A DNA stretch of 64,000 nt from Arthrobacter sp. 31Y (GTDB lineage Bacteria; Actinomycetota; Actinomycetes; Actinomycetales; Micrococcaceae). The position numbers were made by a program, and so were the translations under genes. This document shows positions 1-9,847 of the stretch, piece by piece. The DNA lies in contig NZ_JAFW01000001.1 in assembly GCF_000526335.1 (NCBI RefSeq), positions 930,001 to 994,000 of the forward strand, read 5' to 3'. Position 1 is the stretch's first letter. Each line of letters starts with the position of its first letter. The notes under the pieces are model-generated. The model saw nothing but the letters and a program-made list of their open reading frames with translations. It was not told the DNA's origin and made no database searches.

Positions 1-488
1 TCGGATTCGGCGGGTTCCTTGTCCTCCTGGGTGTAGTCCTGACTATTCGGCTCGGCACGCTAGTAACGCTTCCTGCCCTCGGCATTCCCGGCGCAGCCCT
101 GGCCGTTCTGTGCGGAATATACTTCGCACGGGTCCAGAACCGGTTGCCGCGGACAGACCGGGCGCTGGTCAATCGTGGTCCTGGGAACCTGCGCGGGGCG
201 CTCTCCTTCGTGGCGTTCGTCCTGCTCGTCTTCACGGGACTGTTCGCTTTCACGGCCAAACCGTCCACCTGGCAGGATCCTGGCGCGCTGCTGACGCTGG
301 TTTCGGTTCTTGCCTTCATGGTGTCCCTCCTCGTGGTTGGGATCATCGTCCCGGCCACCATCGCGAGCCGTTCGAGGGAGTCGCTTCGCCGCAAGGCTGC
401 AACTGATCCCCATTTCCGGGCGCTGCTGGAACAGGACCTCGCCACGTGGCGTGATCCCTATGGCAACGCCGGATACGGCCCGCTCTAA
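1..488 (+). CDS. Membrane protein of unknown function (5' end missing)
   Basis: The reading frame is open from the window edge (first full codon at base 3) to the TAA at 486-488, giving at least 161 residues, so the gene starts upstream. Four or so hydrophobic stretches are visible: two close together in the first 40 residues, one in the middle (LSFVAFVLLVFTGLFAFTA) and one ending in VVGIIVPATIA. A short basic and polar cytoplasmic-looking tail follows and ends GYGPL. A TTG at 144 could start a shorter protein, but it would remove the first membrane segments. I do not recognise the family. The stop lies only three bases from the stop of the convergent ABC exporter gene, with no hairpin between them. 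Confidence 0.6.
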   Translation, partial: GFGGFLVLLGVVLTIRLGTLVTLPALGIPGAALAVLCGIYFARVQNRLPRTDRALVNRGPGNLRGALSFVAFVLLVFTGLFAFTAKPSTWQDPGALLTLVSVLAFMVSLLVVGIIVPATIASRSRESLRRKAATDPHFRALLEQDLATWRDPYGNAGYGPL

Positions 489-491
489 GCC

Positions 492-2390
492 TCAGGGTGT
501 GTTCTGGCTGCTCTCATCCACGGAGAGCTGGGATTCAAACATCCGGAAGTATCGTCCCCTCAACGCCACAAGTTCTTTGTGTGTCCCCTGCTCCGCTATC
601 CGCCCGTCCTCCAACATGTACACGATGTCCGCCTTCTCTATGGTGGCCAGGCGATGACTGATGGCAATGATGGTGCTGCTCCGGTCCGCAAAGAGCCTGG
701 TGAAGATGCGGTGCTCGGCCAAAGCGTCAATGGCCGAGGTTGGCTCGTCCATGACCATGAACGAGGCGTCGCGATAGAAGTTCCGCGCCATGGCCAGCCG
801 TTGCCATTGGCCACCTGAGAGCCCGCTTCCCTTGCGTCCCCGGGGGTCTTCCATCCAGTTACTGACGTGGTTCTCCAGGCCATTGGGCAACTTGTTGATG
901 AATTCCATGGCCTCGGCGTCGGCGGCCGCCCGCCGGATGCGGTCATCGTCCCGGGGCTGGTCCACATCTCCCAGGTAGATGTTCTCCGCGGCGGTGGCGA
1001 ACTCGTATTTCAGGAACTCCTGGCTTAGAACAGCCAGGTGCCGGTGCCAGCTGGTCACGTCAATCCCGGCGAGGTCCACGCCGTCCAGCAGGACTTGGCC
1101 GGAATCCGGCCGATACAGGCCTGCCAGGATACGGATCAGCGTGGACTTGCCGGCGCCGTTCTCCCCCACAATCGCGATGTGCTGACCGGCCTTGATGGTC
1201 ATGGAAATGCCCTTGATGACCTCGATGTCGCTCCCCGTGTAGCTGAATCGAATGTCCCGCATTTCCACGGTGGTTGGCGAGCTTGGGAGGGGCTCCTCTT
1301 TTCCGCTGGGAACGGGAAGTGCCATAAAAAGCTCGTAGTCCTTGAGGTTGGCCAGGTCCTCATCAATGGAACTGAGCGAGGATACGAGGCTGTTGGCGGT
1401 GGACAGCGCACGGCTCACAATCTGCTGGACGTAGAGGAACTGTCCCACCGGCTGCGCCCTTGCGATGATTTGACCAACCACCCAAACCAAGGACACAACC
1501 TCGGCTCCGTACTGAAGGGAATCAGCGGCAAGCTGCTTGGGGATGTAACGCTTCTGGAAGTCCAAACGCCTGCGCTCGTCGGCGTCCCGCAACCTAGACC
1601 GCAGGTCCATGAGGTATCCAACGATCCCATAAAGCCGCATCTCTGCGATGTGCTGGGGCCGGAGCAGGTTTTGTTCGATCATGCGGCGTTGCCGCCGCGA
1701 ATCCACCTGTGTGTTCCAGTGTGCGATCTGCTCGCGGGAGAGTTTGAACTGCAGGTACACGCTGGGCACGATGGCTACCAACACAATGACGGCGATCCAC
1801 CAGCTGACCAGCAGCAGAGCACCAATGGCCAGGACCACGGAAACGAACTGGGTAAATATGGCGGCTATCCGGTCCAGCACGCGAGCGTAGGAATCGGAGA
1901 ACCGCTTGGCGCGGTCGTAAAGATCCACCGTTTCCTTGTCGTCATAGCGCCAGAACTCCAGCGCCAGGAACCGTTGGTACATCATGTCCCCCACGATGGC
2001 CCCCACTTTGAAGCTCATCAGCTGCTGGATGTACCGGTCAACACTACTGAAAGCTCCCCAGAACAATCCCAACGCGGCAGTGATGATGACGTAAAGAATG
2101 GCCCGGGGGCCGGCGTCGGGATCCCCCGCATATCCGGCCGCCAGCGCTGTGGTGGTCAAAGCGGCGAAGTAGGTGGTAACCAGCGGCAGGGTGGCCGAGA
2201 TCAACGAGCCTGCCACCTTCATGATGACCGCACCGGGTGAGGCTTTGAAGCTCACCTTCAGGACCTGCCCGACGGCGCGTGCGTACGGCCGCAAGGCCAG
2301 CTTGCGGGGCGGCGGCTTGCCCGGTAGGGCTGAATTCAGCCGGACCGACTCCGGGTGCCGCGGTTGCGCGGGCTGTTCTGGCATATTCAC
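492..2390 (-). CDS. ABC transporter, fused permease and ATPase (exporter type)
   Basis: A half-transporter of 632 residues that would dimerise to export an unknown substrate. The first ~350 residues hold a divergent transmembrane domain with several hydrophobic helices. The C-terminal ATPase domain has Walker A GENGAGKST near residue 408, signature SGGQWQRLAMARN near 523, Walker B FMVMDEPTSAID near 548 and the switch histidine in ISHRL. The N-terminal domain is loosely like lantibiotic or peptide exporters, but the substrate cannot be read from the sequence. The first in-frame start is a GTG at 2390; an ATG at 2384 is equally plausible. It lies downstream of guaB on the same strand but is separated from it by a strong hairpin, so it is probably transcribed separately. 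Confidence 0.88.
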   Translation of the reverse strand: MNMPEQPAQPRHPESVRLNSALPGKPPPRKLALRPYARAVGQVLKVSFKASPGAVIMKVAGSLISATLPLVTTYFAALTTTALAAGYAGDPDAGPRAILYVIITAALGLFWGAFSSVDRYIQQLMSFKVGAIVGDMMYQRFLALEFWRYDDKETVDLYDRAKRFSDSYARVLDRIAAIFTQFVSVVLAIGALLLVSWWIAVIVLVAIVPSVYLQFKLSREQIAHWNTQVDSRRQRRMIEQNLLRPQHIAEMRLYGIVGYLMDLRSRLRDADERRRLDFQKRYIPKQLAADSLQYGAEVVSLVWVVGQIIARAQPVGQFLYVQQIVSRALSTANSLVSSLSSIDEDLANLKDYELFMALPVPSGKEEPLPSSPTTVEMRDIRFSYTGSDIEVIKGISMTIKAGQHIAIVGENGAGKSTLIRILAGLYRPDSGQVLLDGVDLAGIDVTSWHRHLAVLSQEFLKYEFATAAENIYLGDVDQPRDDDRIRRAAADAEAMEFINKLPNGLENHVSNWMEDPRGRKGSGLSGGQWQRLAMARNFYRDASFMVMDEPTSAIDALAEHRIFTRLFADRSSTIIAISHRLATIEKADIVYMLEDGRIAEQGTHKELVALRGRYFRMFESQLSVDESSQNTP

Positions 2391-2428
2391 AGCCTATTCT
2401 TAGGGACCGACAATTCTGCCGCGTCCTG

Positions 2429-2476
2429 TTAAACAGTTGTTCCCCATGGAAACTTCCACGGGGAACAACTGTTTAA
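2429..2476 (-). terminator. Strong hairpin downstream of guaB
   Basis: Perfect 17-bp inverted repeat (2429-2445 and 2460-2476) around a 14-nt centre that is itself a palindrome (TGGAA/TTCCA). It starts 12 bases after the guaB stop and lies before the ABC exporter gene. There is no long T run, so termination efficiency is uncertain. Confidence 0.7.
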
Positions 2477-2488
2477 GAAGGTGGCCGG

Positions 2489-4246
<1,758 letters not shown>

Positions 4247-6331
4247 CTAGCTGTCGGACCATCCGGTGGCGGCCAGCAGCCGCTCTTCGAACATCGGGAT
4301 CATGGTCTGCACGTAGGTCTTGGAAAGGTGGTTGTCGTCCTTGTAGACATAGACATTCCCCACCACAGCCGGACACGTCCCCTGCTCGCAGATGAAGTCG
4401 CTCATGTCCATCAAGTAGAGCCCCTCCACCTTGCCGATGTAATCGTCCAAAGGTGAGGACTCCGCCAAGGATTCTTCAAGCGGCACATTGCAGTCCGGCG
4501 AATCCTTGCCCTTCTTCTGGACGCACTCAGGCATGTTGAAACTGAAACGCGGGTTGTCCCGGACACCCACCACATCGATCCCCAGGTCCGTGAAGGGCTT
4601 GATGCCTTCAAGGTAGCCGGGAACTTCAGTCTCAAAGGGTGCGTCCACGTGCGTCAGCGACGCCACCGTGAACACGGCGTCGGGCTTGTGCTCCAGAACG
4701 TAGGCAGAACTTGCCTTGTTGAAGTCGTTGCAGAACTCGGCACGCTCCGACGATTGGGCGCCGAAGCGACAGCCGCCCTTGAGCAGGGTCACCACTTCCC
4801 AGCCGTGCTGCTTAGCGATCGGGCCGAGTGCAGCCATGTACTGCTGGGAGTGGGAGTCACCCAACACAACTATCCTCTTGGTAACTACCTCGGGTTCCTC
4901 ATTCTGCAGGCATCCCTCCAGAACAGGGTCGGTAGGCACATTGTCCCCTGTGCACGCTCCGTCCACGTTGGCCCACTCGTCCTTCATGGCCGCTGGCGCC
5001 GGGATAATGAGGGCTTCCTCGCTGGGCTTACCGGCGTATTCCGGGGACAGCGCCGCAGCGCCAGGCGTCAGTTCGTGGGGCTGATCCGCAATGGCTGCCG
5101 CTTCCGCGGTGATGGCGCTTTGCCACGCCGTGACAGGTAAGGCAAGAAGCGCACCGCAGGAGACAATCACGACGGCGGCCCGCCAGGACCGCACGTCCGG
5201 CCACTTCCAGCTACGCAGCGGTACTTCCACGAACCTCGTGGTGGCGACAGCGAGCAGCAGGGAAACCGCCATGATTCCCAGGCCTTGAACGAGGCTGGGC
5301 TTAGTGGTGCCGGAGGCCAGGAGGAAGAACACCAACACCGGCCAGTGCCACAAGTACAAGGCGTAAGAGTTGTCTCCCAACAGGACCAGCGGACGCGAAC
5401 TCAGGAGACGATCGGCGCCGAAGCGGCTTCCGCTGTGACCGGCGACGATCACGGCAGCCGCTGCAAGGGTTGGCCAAAGAGCTACGAAACCTGGGAAGGA
5501 TCGGTCCACGGGGAGCACCAGCCCGCAGGCGAGCATTGCTGCAATACCGGCCCATCCCAGTAGAACACGGAGCCTGCGCCCGGGTTTCAGATACGGAATC
5601 GCCAAGGCAAGGAGGGATCCCAGGGCGAATTCCCACAGGCGGGCACGGGTGTCAAAGTAGGCGTAGGCCTGGTTGGTGGCTGTTTGCTCGATGGAGAACA
5701 CGAGCGATGCCAGGAAGACCGCACCGAAGGCGATGAACAGCAGTTGCCGGTGACCCAGGGCTTTTCGCTGCGGAAACAGCCTGGCCAGCAGCGGCTGCAG
5801 CAGGGCGACTCCGGCAAAAATCAACGGCCACAGGATAAACACTTGGCCTTGGACAGACAGAGACCAAAAGTGTTGAAGGGGGCTGGCATCCACGTGCTGC
5901 TGGGCGTAGTAGTCCACCGCGAAGGCGGCAAGCTGCCAGTTTTGCCGGTACATCAGCGATGCCCACGCTTCGGTGAGGACATCGGGCCACCGGCTCTGCG
6001 GGATGAGTGCCCAGGTGCCGGCGAGGATGGCCAGCAGGACGACGACGACGGCGGGCAACAGACGCTTGAACACGTGGAGCCAGTGCCGCAAGAGCCGCAG
6101 TGGCTTGCCGCTTTCGAGTTTGCGTGTGAAGGATAACGTCAGCAGGAAAGCCGAGATCAGCAGGAAGACGTCCACTCCGCCGGAGACCTTGCCGAGCCAG
6201 ATGTGGTACGCCGCAACCATGAGCACAGCCAATGCACGCAGGCCTTGGACTTCAGGGCGAAAGCCGGGTTTTGCCTTGGTCGCGGGCTTTTCTTCGGAAA
6301 GGGCCGATGCGGCGGTGCGTGTGTCCATCAT
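4247..6331 (-). CDS. Acyltransferase-3/SGNH fusion protein (OafA/OatA type), copy 2
   Basis: Membrane O-acyltransferase of about 694 residues. The N-terminal half is an acyltransferase-3 domain with ten or so membrane helices. It begins FRPEVQGLRALAVLMV and has the expected conserved histidine in AAYHIW. The C-terminal, probably extracytoplasmic, domain is SGNH-type, with block I GDSHSQQ and the Asp/His pair in DDNHLSK. Family members add acetyl or similar groups to surface polysaccharide or peptidoglycan; the acceptor here is unknown. The ATG at 6331 overlaps the stop of the upstream paralogue (ATGA), which implies translational coupling, and is preferred over a farther upstream frame extension to 6358. 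The last residues are followed by non-coding DNA and then guaB. Confidence 0.88.
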   Translation of the reverse strand: MMDTRTAASALSEEKPATKAKPGFRPEVQGLRALAVLMVAAYHIWLGKVSGGVDVFLLISAFLLTLSFTRKLESGKPLRLLRHWLHVFKRLLPAVVVVLLAILAGTWALIPQSRWPDVLTEAWASLMYRQNWQLAAFAVDYYAQQHVDASPLQHFWSLSVQGQVFILWPLIFAGVALLQPLLARLFPQRKALGHRQLLFIAFGAVFLASLVFSIEQTATNQAYAYFDTRARLWEFALGSLLALAIPYLKPGRRLRVLLGWAGIAAMLACGLVLPVDRSFPGFVALWPTLAAAAVIVAGHSGSRFGADRLLSSRPLVLLGDNSYALYLWHWPVLVFFLLASGTTKPSLVQGLGIMAVSLLLAVATTRFVEVPLRSWKWPDVRSWRAAVVIVSCGALLALPVTAWQSAITAEAAAIADQPHELTPGAAALSPEYAGKPSEEALIIPAPAAMKDEWANVDGACTGDNVPTDPVLEGCLQNEEPEVVTKRIVVLGDSHSQQYMAALGPIAKQHGWEVVTLLKGGCRFGAQSSERAEFCNDFNKASSAYVLEHKPDAVFTVASLTHVDAPFETEVPGYLEGIKPFTDLGIDVVGVRDNPRFSFNMPECVQKKGKDSPDCNVPLEESLAESSPLDDYIGKVEGLYLMDMSDFICEQGTCPAVVGNVYVYKDDNHLSKTYVQTMIPMFEERLLAATGWSDS

Positions 6332-8391
6332 TGTTGCCACCCTGTCGCGGCAAACCACCTTTCATCCAGCATGCCTGCCATGCTCTTGACGTAGGTTTTA
6401 GTCAAGTGGTTGTCATCCAGGTAGACGAACGTGTTACCGATGATCGGCGGGCAATAGACTCCCAGGCAGATCAGGTCCGTCATGTCCAGAAGGAACAGGT
6501 TTTGGTACTTACCCGCCACGGCGTCAAAGGGGCTGGGTTCGGCCAGGACATCGGCCTTTAGCGGGCGACAATCCGGGCTGTCCACACCTTTGGAGAGGGT
6601 GCAGTCCGTCAGGCTGTACGTAAACCTTGGGTTGTCCCGCACCGCCACCACGTCGATGCCCAACCCTGTGACCTCGGGAATGAGGTCCTCAAAACCGTGC
6701 GTCAATCTTTCGTCAGGCAATGAGGAAACAGCTGCTGTACCCACCATGAAAATGGCGTCAGGCGTGTGTTCCCGGATGTGATTGCGCACTTCACTGTTGA
6801 ACTCGTTACAGGCCGGCTCGGACTCGGGGTCTTCGGTCATGAAGGGGCACGCCCCGTACAGCAAGGAGTAGACACGCCAATGGTGTTGCTCCGCCAGGAC
6901 TTCCAAGGCGGCAAGCCATTGCTGGGAATGGGAGTTACCTACTACCAGGACTGTTTTGGTGGCATCGGATCCGACGCCATTCTGCTTGCAGTTGTCCTGC
7001 AGCAGCTGCGATTCGGGTTTCGTGTCGCCGGAGCACCCGTCGGGCAGATTGGCCCAGTCACGCCCAATCCTTTCCGCGGTGGGTTGAGTGAGCGCATTCG
7101 GCGCCGCTTCATTGACATAGGTGGGCAGCAGGGCCTTGGCGCCGGGGTTGTCGAACACTATCCGTGCCTCCGCAGCCTGCTGGTCCAGGTCCAAGCGGTA
7201 CTGGAAAGCCATGAGCGGCGCAGACACAACTGCCAGGCACGCCACAATCGCGATGATCGAGCGGCGCCGCTTCACTTCGGGCCACTTCCATTCCCGGAAC
7301 GGCTTCTCTACGTACTTGGTGGTCAGGAAGGCCAGGATGAGTGAGAGCGCAACGATGGCCGCGCCGGAGAGCCAGCCTGCGTGATCCTTGCCGCTCCAGG
7401 CCAGGGCAATGACCAGAATGGGCCAATGCCAGAGGTAGAGGGCGTAGGAGTTGTCACCGAGACGGACCAGGAATTTGGAACTCAGGATCCGGTCCACGCC
7501 GAAACGGCTCCCGGTTTGCCCGGCAGCGATCACGGCCACAGCAGCCAGCGTCGGCCACAAGGCTACAAATCCGGGGAAAGCCGTCTGTACCTGCAACAGG
7601 ATGCCGCAAGTGAGCATCGCGGCCACCCCAACCCAGCCCATGAGAACACGGACGGGTTTGGAAAAGTTCAGGGCGGGCAGGATCAACGCCACCAACGTGC
7701 CCAGGGCGAATTCCCACAACCGGGCAAAGGTATCGAAGTACGCCACTGCCTGGTTGTTGGCAGTGAAGATGATGGAGTAGATGAACGAGACCAGGAAGAT
7801 GATCGCGAAAACGTACATCAGCGTGGCGCGGTAGCGGAGGGCGAAGCGGCGGCACACCAGGGCTGCAGTGGCAAAGATGATGGGCCACAGAATGAACACC
7901 TGGCCCTGGATGGAGAGCGACCAGAAGTGCTGCACTGGGCTGGCCATGCTGTGGTCCGTGGCGTAGTAGTCAACCGCCAGGTCCTGCAACAGCCGGTTTT
8001 CAAAGTAGAACAGCGAGGCCCAGGTTTGCTGGACAATCTCAAACCAGCGCGTGGCCGGCAGGAAAATGAAGGTTGCTGCGAGAGTTGACACAAGAACCAC
8101 GACGACGGCGGGCAGCAGCCGCCTGAACAGGTGCAGCCAGTGGCGCACCAGGTCCATGGGGCGGCCCTGTTTGTACCGTCCCGTGAACTGGAGGGTCATA
8201 AGGAAGGCTGAGATCAGGAGGAAGACATCAACACCTCCGGAAACCCTGCCGATCCAGATGTGGTAGCTCACCACCATGAGGACGGCCAAGGACCGAAGGC
8301 CTTGGATTTCGGGGCGGAACTTAGACTTCGCAACGGGTCCGGAAGCCCGCCTACCGCGGTGGGCAGGGGCTGGGATCGTTGGCGTCGTCAC
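6328..8391 (-). CDS. Acyltransferase-3/SGNH fusion protein, copy 1
   Basis: Tandem paralogue of the following gene, with the same architecture: acyltransferase-3 membrane domain (FRPEIQGLRSLAVLMV, histidine in VSYHIW), then a C-terminal SGNH domain. Block I reads GNSHSQQ instead of the usual GDSHS, although the candidate catalytic serine and the DDNHLTK Asp/His pair are kept. The frame is open back to 8559, but I favour the GTG at 8391. It has GAGGA nine bases upstream, a TAATAT -10 box at 8429-8434, and places the conserved domain at the same distance from the start as in the paralogue. With this start the protein has 687 residues. It probably forms a two-gene operon with copy 2 and modifies a cell-surface polymer. 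Confidence 0.85.
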   Translation of the reverse strand: MTTPTIPAPAHRGRRASGPVAKSKFRPEIQGLRSLAVLMVVSYHIWIGRVSGGVDVFLLISAFLMTLQFTGRYKQGRPMDLVRHWLHLFRRLLPAVVVVLVSTLAATFIFLPATRWFEIVQQTWASLFYFENRLLQDLAVDYYATDHSMASPVQHFWSLSIQGQVFILWPIIFATAALVCRRFALRYRATLMYVFAIIFLVSFIYSIIFTANNQAVAYFDTFARLWEFALGTLVALILPALNFSKPVRVLMGWVGVAAMLTCGILLQVQTAFPGFVALWPTLAAVAVIAAGQTGSRFGVDRILSSKFLVRLGDNSYALYLWHWPILVIALAWSGKDHAGWLSGAAIVALSLILAFLTTKYVEKPFREWKWPEVKRRRSIIAIVACLAVVSAPLMAFQYRLDLDQQAAEARIVFDNPGAKALLPTYVNEAAPNALTQPTAERIGRDWANLPDGCSGDTKPESQLLQDNCKQNGVGSDATKTVLVVGNSHSQQWLAALEVLAEQHHWRVYSLLYGACPFMTEDPESEPACNEFNSEVRNHIREHTPDAIFMVGTAAVSSLPDERLTHGFEDLIPEVTGLGIDVVAVRDNPRFTYSLTDCTLSKGVDSPDCRPLKADVLAEPSPFDAVAGKYQNLFLLDMTDLICLGVYCPPIIGNTFVYLDDNHLTKTYVKSMAGMLDERWFAATGWQQ

Positions 8392-8428
8392 GGTAAACAG
8401 TTCCTCAAAGCTGTGGCACAAAGCATCA

Positions 8429-8453
8429 ATATTACGCGTTTTTAGTCGCGTAA
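8429..8453 (-). promoter_or_regulatory. Putative promoter with overlapping operator palindrome for the acyltransferase pair
   Basis: Read on the minus strand, a TAATAT -10 box lies at 8434-8429. It overlaps an inverted repeat TTACGCG-N8-CGCGTAA at 8432-8453, which is typical of a dimeric repressor site covering RNA polymerase contacts. No good -35 box is visible. The predicted leader to the GTG at 8391 is about 30 nt. Confidence 0.5.
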
Positions 8454-8607
8454 CCCATGTGGGAAGGTGTTCCTGGCCGCCATTCGAAGCCCCATCAGCA
8501 CAGGTCCAGCCACACATTGTGCCACCCAAACCTGTGCGTGACCTGTGCTGATACTCCATCCGTCCGTCAATCCTGGCGCTTGGCGAAACTCTCCATAACG
8601 TGAGTTA

Positions 8608-9708
8608 TCACACGTTGACGAGTCCACTGGAACGCGGCACCGTGACCCGCCCGGCAAGGTATCGGGCGTCCCGGCAGACTCCCGGCAGCGTTGCCGAGGC
8701 CGCCGCAAACAGGAACTCCTGGCCAATGAAGTACAGGCCCGGGACGCTGTTGGCCACTCCCCTGGTCTGCTGCGGCTCACCGTGGTGATCAAAGGCCGGC
8801 AGGTTCACCCACGAGTAATCCTCGTGATAGCCCGTGCACCAGATGACATTCGAGACCTCCACCTGAGTTCCGTCTTCCAGGACCGGAAGACCATCCTGAA
8901 CACCGGCCAGCCTGGGGTTGAGGCGGACGCCAGCGGCAGCCAGGTCCTTGGTCTTGGTGCGGATCAGCGGGGCAGCCATGGAGATGAACTTGGGGGCGGC
9001 TTTTCGTCCCATGGGGGTGTTGAGGTTGAGGACGTAAAGGCCCAGGAACCGGACCACCGGCAGGGCGAAACGTGCAGCCGCCCGGCCGTGCCGCATAGGC
9101 ATCTCGGCGCTTGGCTTGCCCGCAAGAAATGTGGGACGGAAGCGGGCAACTTCAAGGGCGATCTCTGCTCCGGAATTTCCCAGTCCCACCACCAGCACAG
9201 GGCCCTCCTTCAGCTGACCTGCGTTTTTGTAGTCTTGTGAGTGCAGTTGCAGGATGCCTCTATCCAGCTCACCTGCAAACGCCGGCACCTTCGGGACACG
9301 ATGCCCGCCGGTGGCAATCACCACATTCTTGCTTCTCCATTCATGGTTCCCCGCCCTCAGCAGGAAAGCCTCCCCGTCACGGCTGATGTCCTCCACGCTG
9401 ACGCCGGCCACGAAGGGAAGGTCAAAGCGGCGTACATAATCCTCCAGGTAGTCGGCCAGTTGATCTTTAGTGGGAAAGGCCAGAGGGTCTCCGGGGAAAG
9501 GCGATCCTGGAAGGCCGTCATATTTGGCCGGCGTGAAGAGCCGCAAGGAGTCCCAGCGTTGACGCCAAGCATCTCCCGGCCTTTGATGCTGGTCCAGGAT
9601 GAGGAACTTCCTGCCTTGTTTGGCCAACCAGTATCCGAGGGCGAGCCCGGCTTGGCCACCTCCAACAATGACGGTGTCAACCTCTGGATTCCGAATTGTG
9701 GACATCAT
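8608..9708 (-). CDS. Flavin-dependent NAD(P)H monooxygenase-like oxidoreductase (CzcO/FMO type)
   Basis: Two-dinucleotide-binding-domain flavoprotein of 366 residues. The FAD motif GGGQAGLALG is near residue 16, IATGGH near residue 131, and the NAD(P)H motif GLGNSGAEIA near residue 174. The region between (FAGELDRGILQLHSQDYKNAG in two blocks) matches the FMO-type identifying segment. It probably oxygenates a small organic substrate or reduces a bound metal or ion; the substrate is unknown. It starts at tandem ATGs with AGGAGA just upstream. A perfect 10-bp-arm palindrome lies 24-45 bp before the start. The LuxR-type regulator gene lies directly upstream on the same strand. Confidence 0.85.
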   Translation of the reverse strand: MMSTIRNPEVDTVIVGGGQAGLALGYWLAKQGRKFLILDQHQRPGDAWRQRWDSLRLFTPAKYDGLPGSPFPGDPLAFPTKDQLADYLEDYVRRFDLPFVAGVSVEDISRDGEAFLLRAGNHEWRSKNVVIATGGHRVPKVPAFAGELDRGILQLHSQDYKNAGQLKEGPVLVVGLGNSGAEIALEVARFRPTFLAGKPSAEMPMRHGRAAARFALPVVRFLGLYVLNLNTPMGRKAAPKFISMAAPLIRTKTKDLAAAGVRLNPRLAGVQDGLPVLEDGTQVEVSNVIWCTGYHEDYSWVNLPAFDHHGEPQQTRGVANSVPGLYFIGQEFLFAAASATLPGVCRDARYLAGRVTVPRSSGLVNV

Positions 9709-9731
9709 CGTCTCCTATCTCGTTTGCCGTG

Positions 9732-9753
9732 GATCACTGCGCCCGCAGTGATC
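9732..9753 (-). promoter_or_regulatory. Palindromic operator-like site upstream of the flavoprotein gene
   Basis: Perfect inverted repeat GATCACTGCG-CC-CGCAGTGATC, 24 bp upstream of the flavoprotein start. The 2-nt centre makes a two-fold protein binding site more likely than an RNA hairpin. The binding protein is unknown; the adjacent LuxR-type regulator is one candidate. Confidence 0.45.
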
Positions 9754-9847
9754 TGATAGGAGTCACGCTAGGAGCCCGGACCGTGGCTCCGCATCGGCCA
9801 AATGAGCCACTCACGCCGCGAGGCATGGGTATTTCTGCGCAAGGGCG

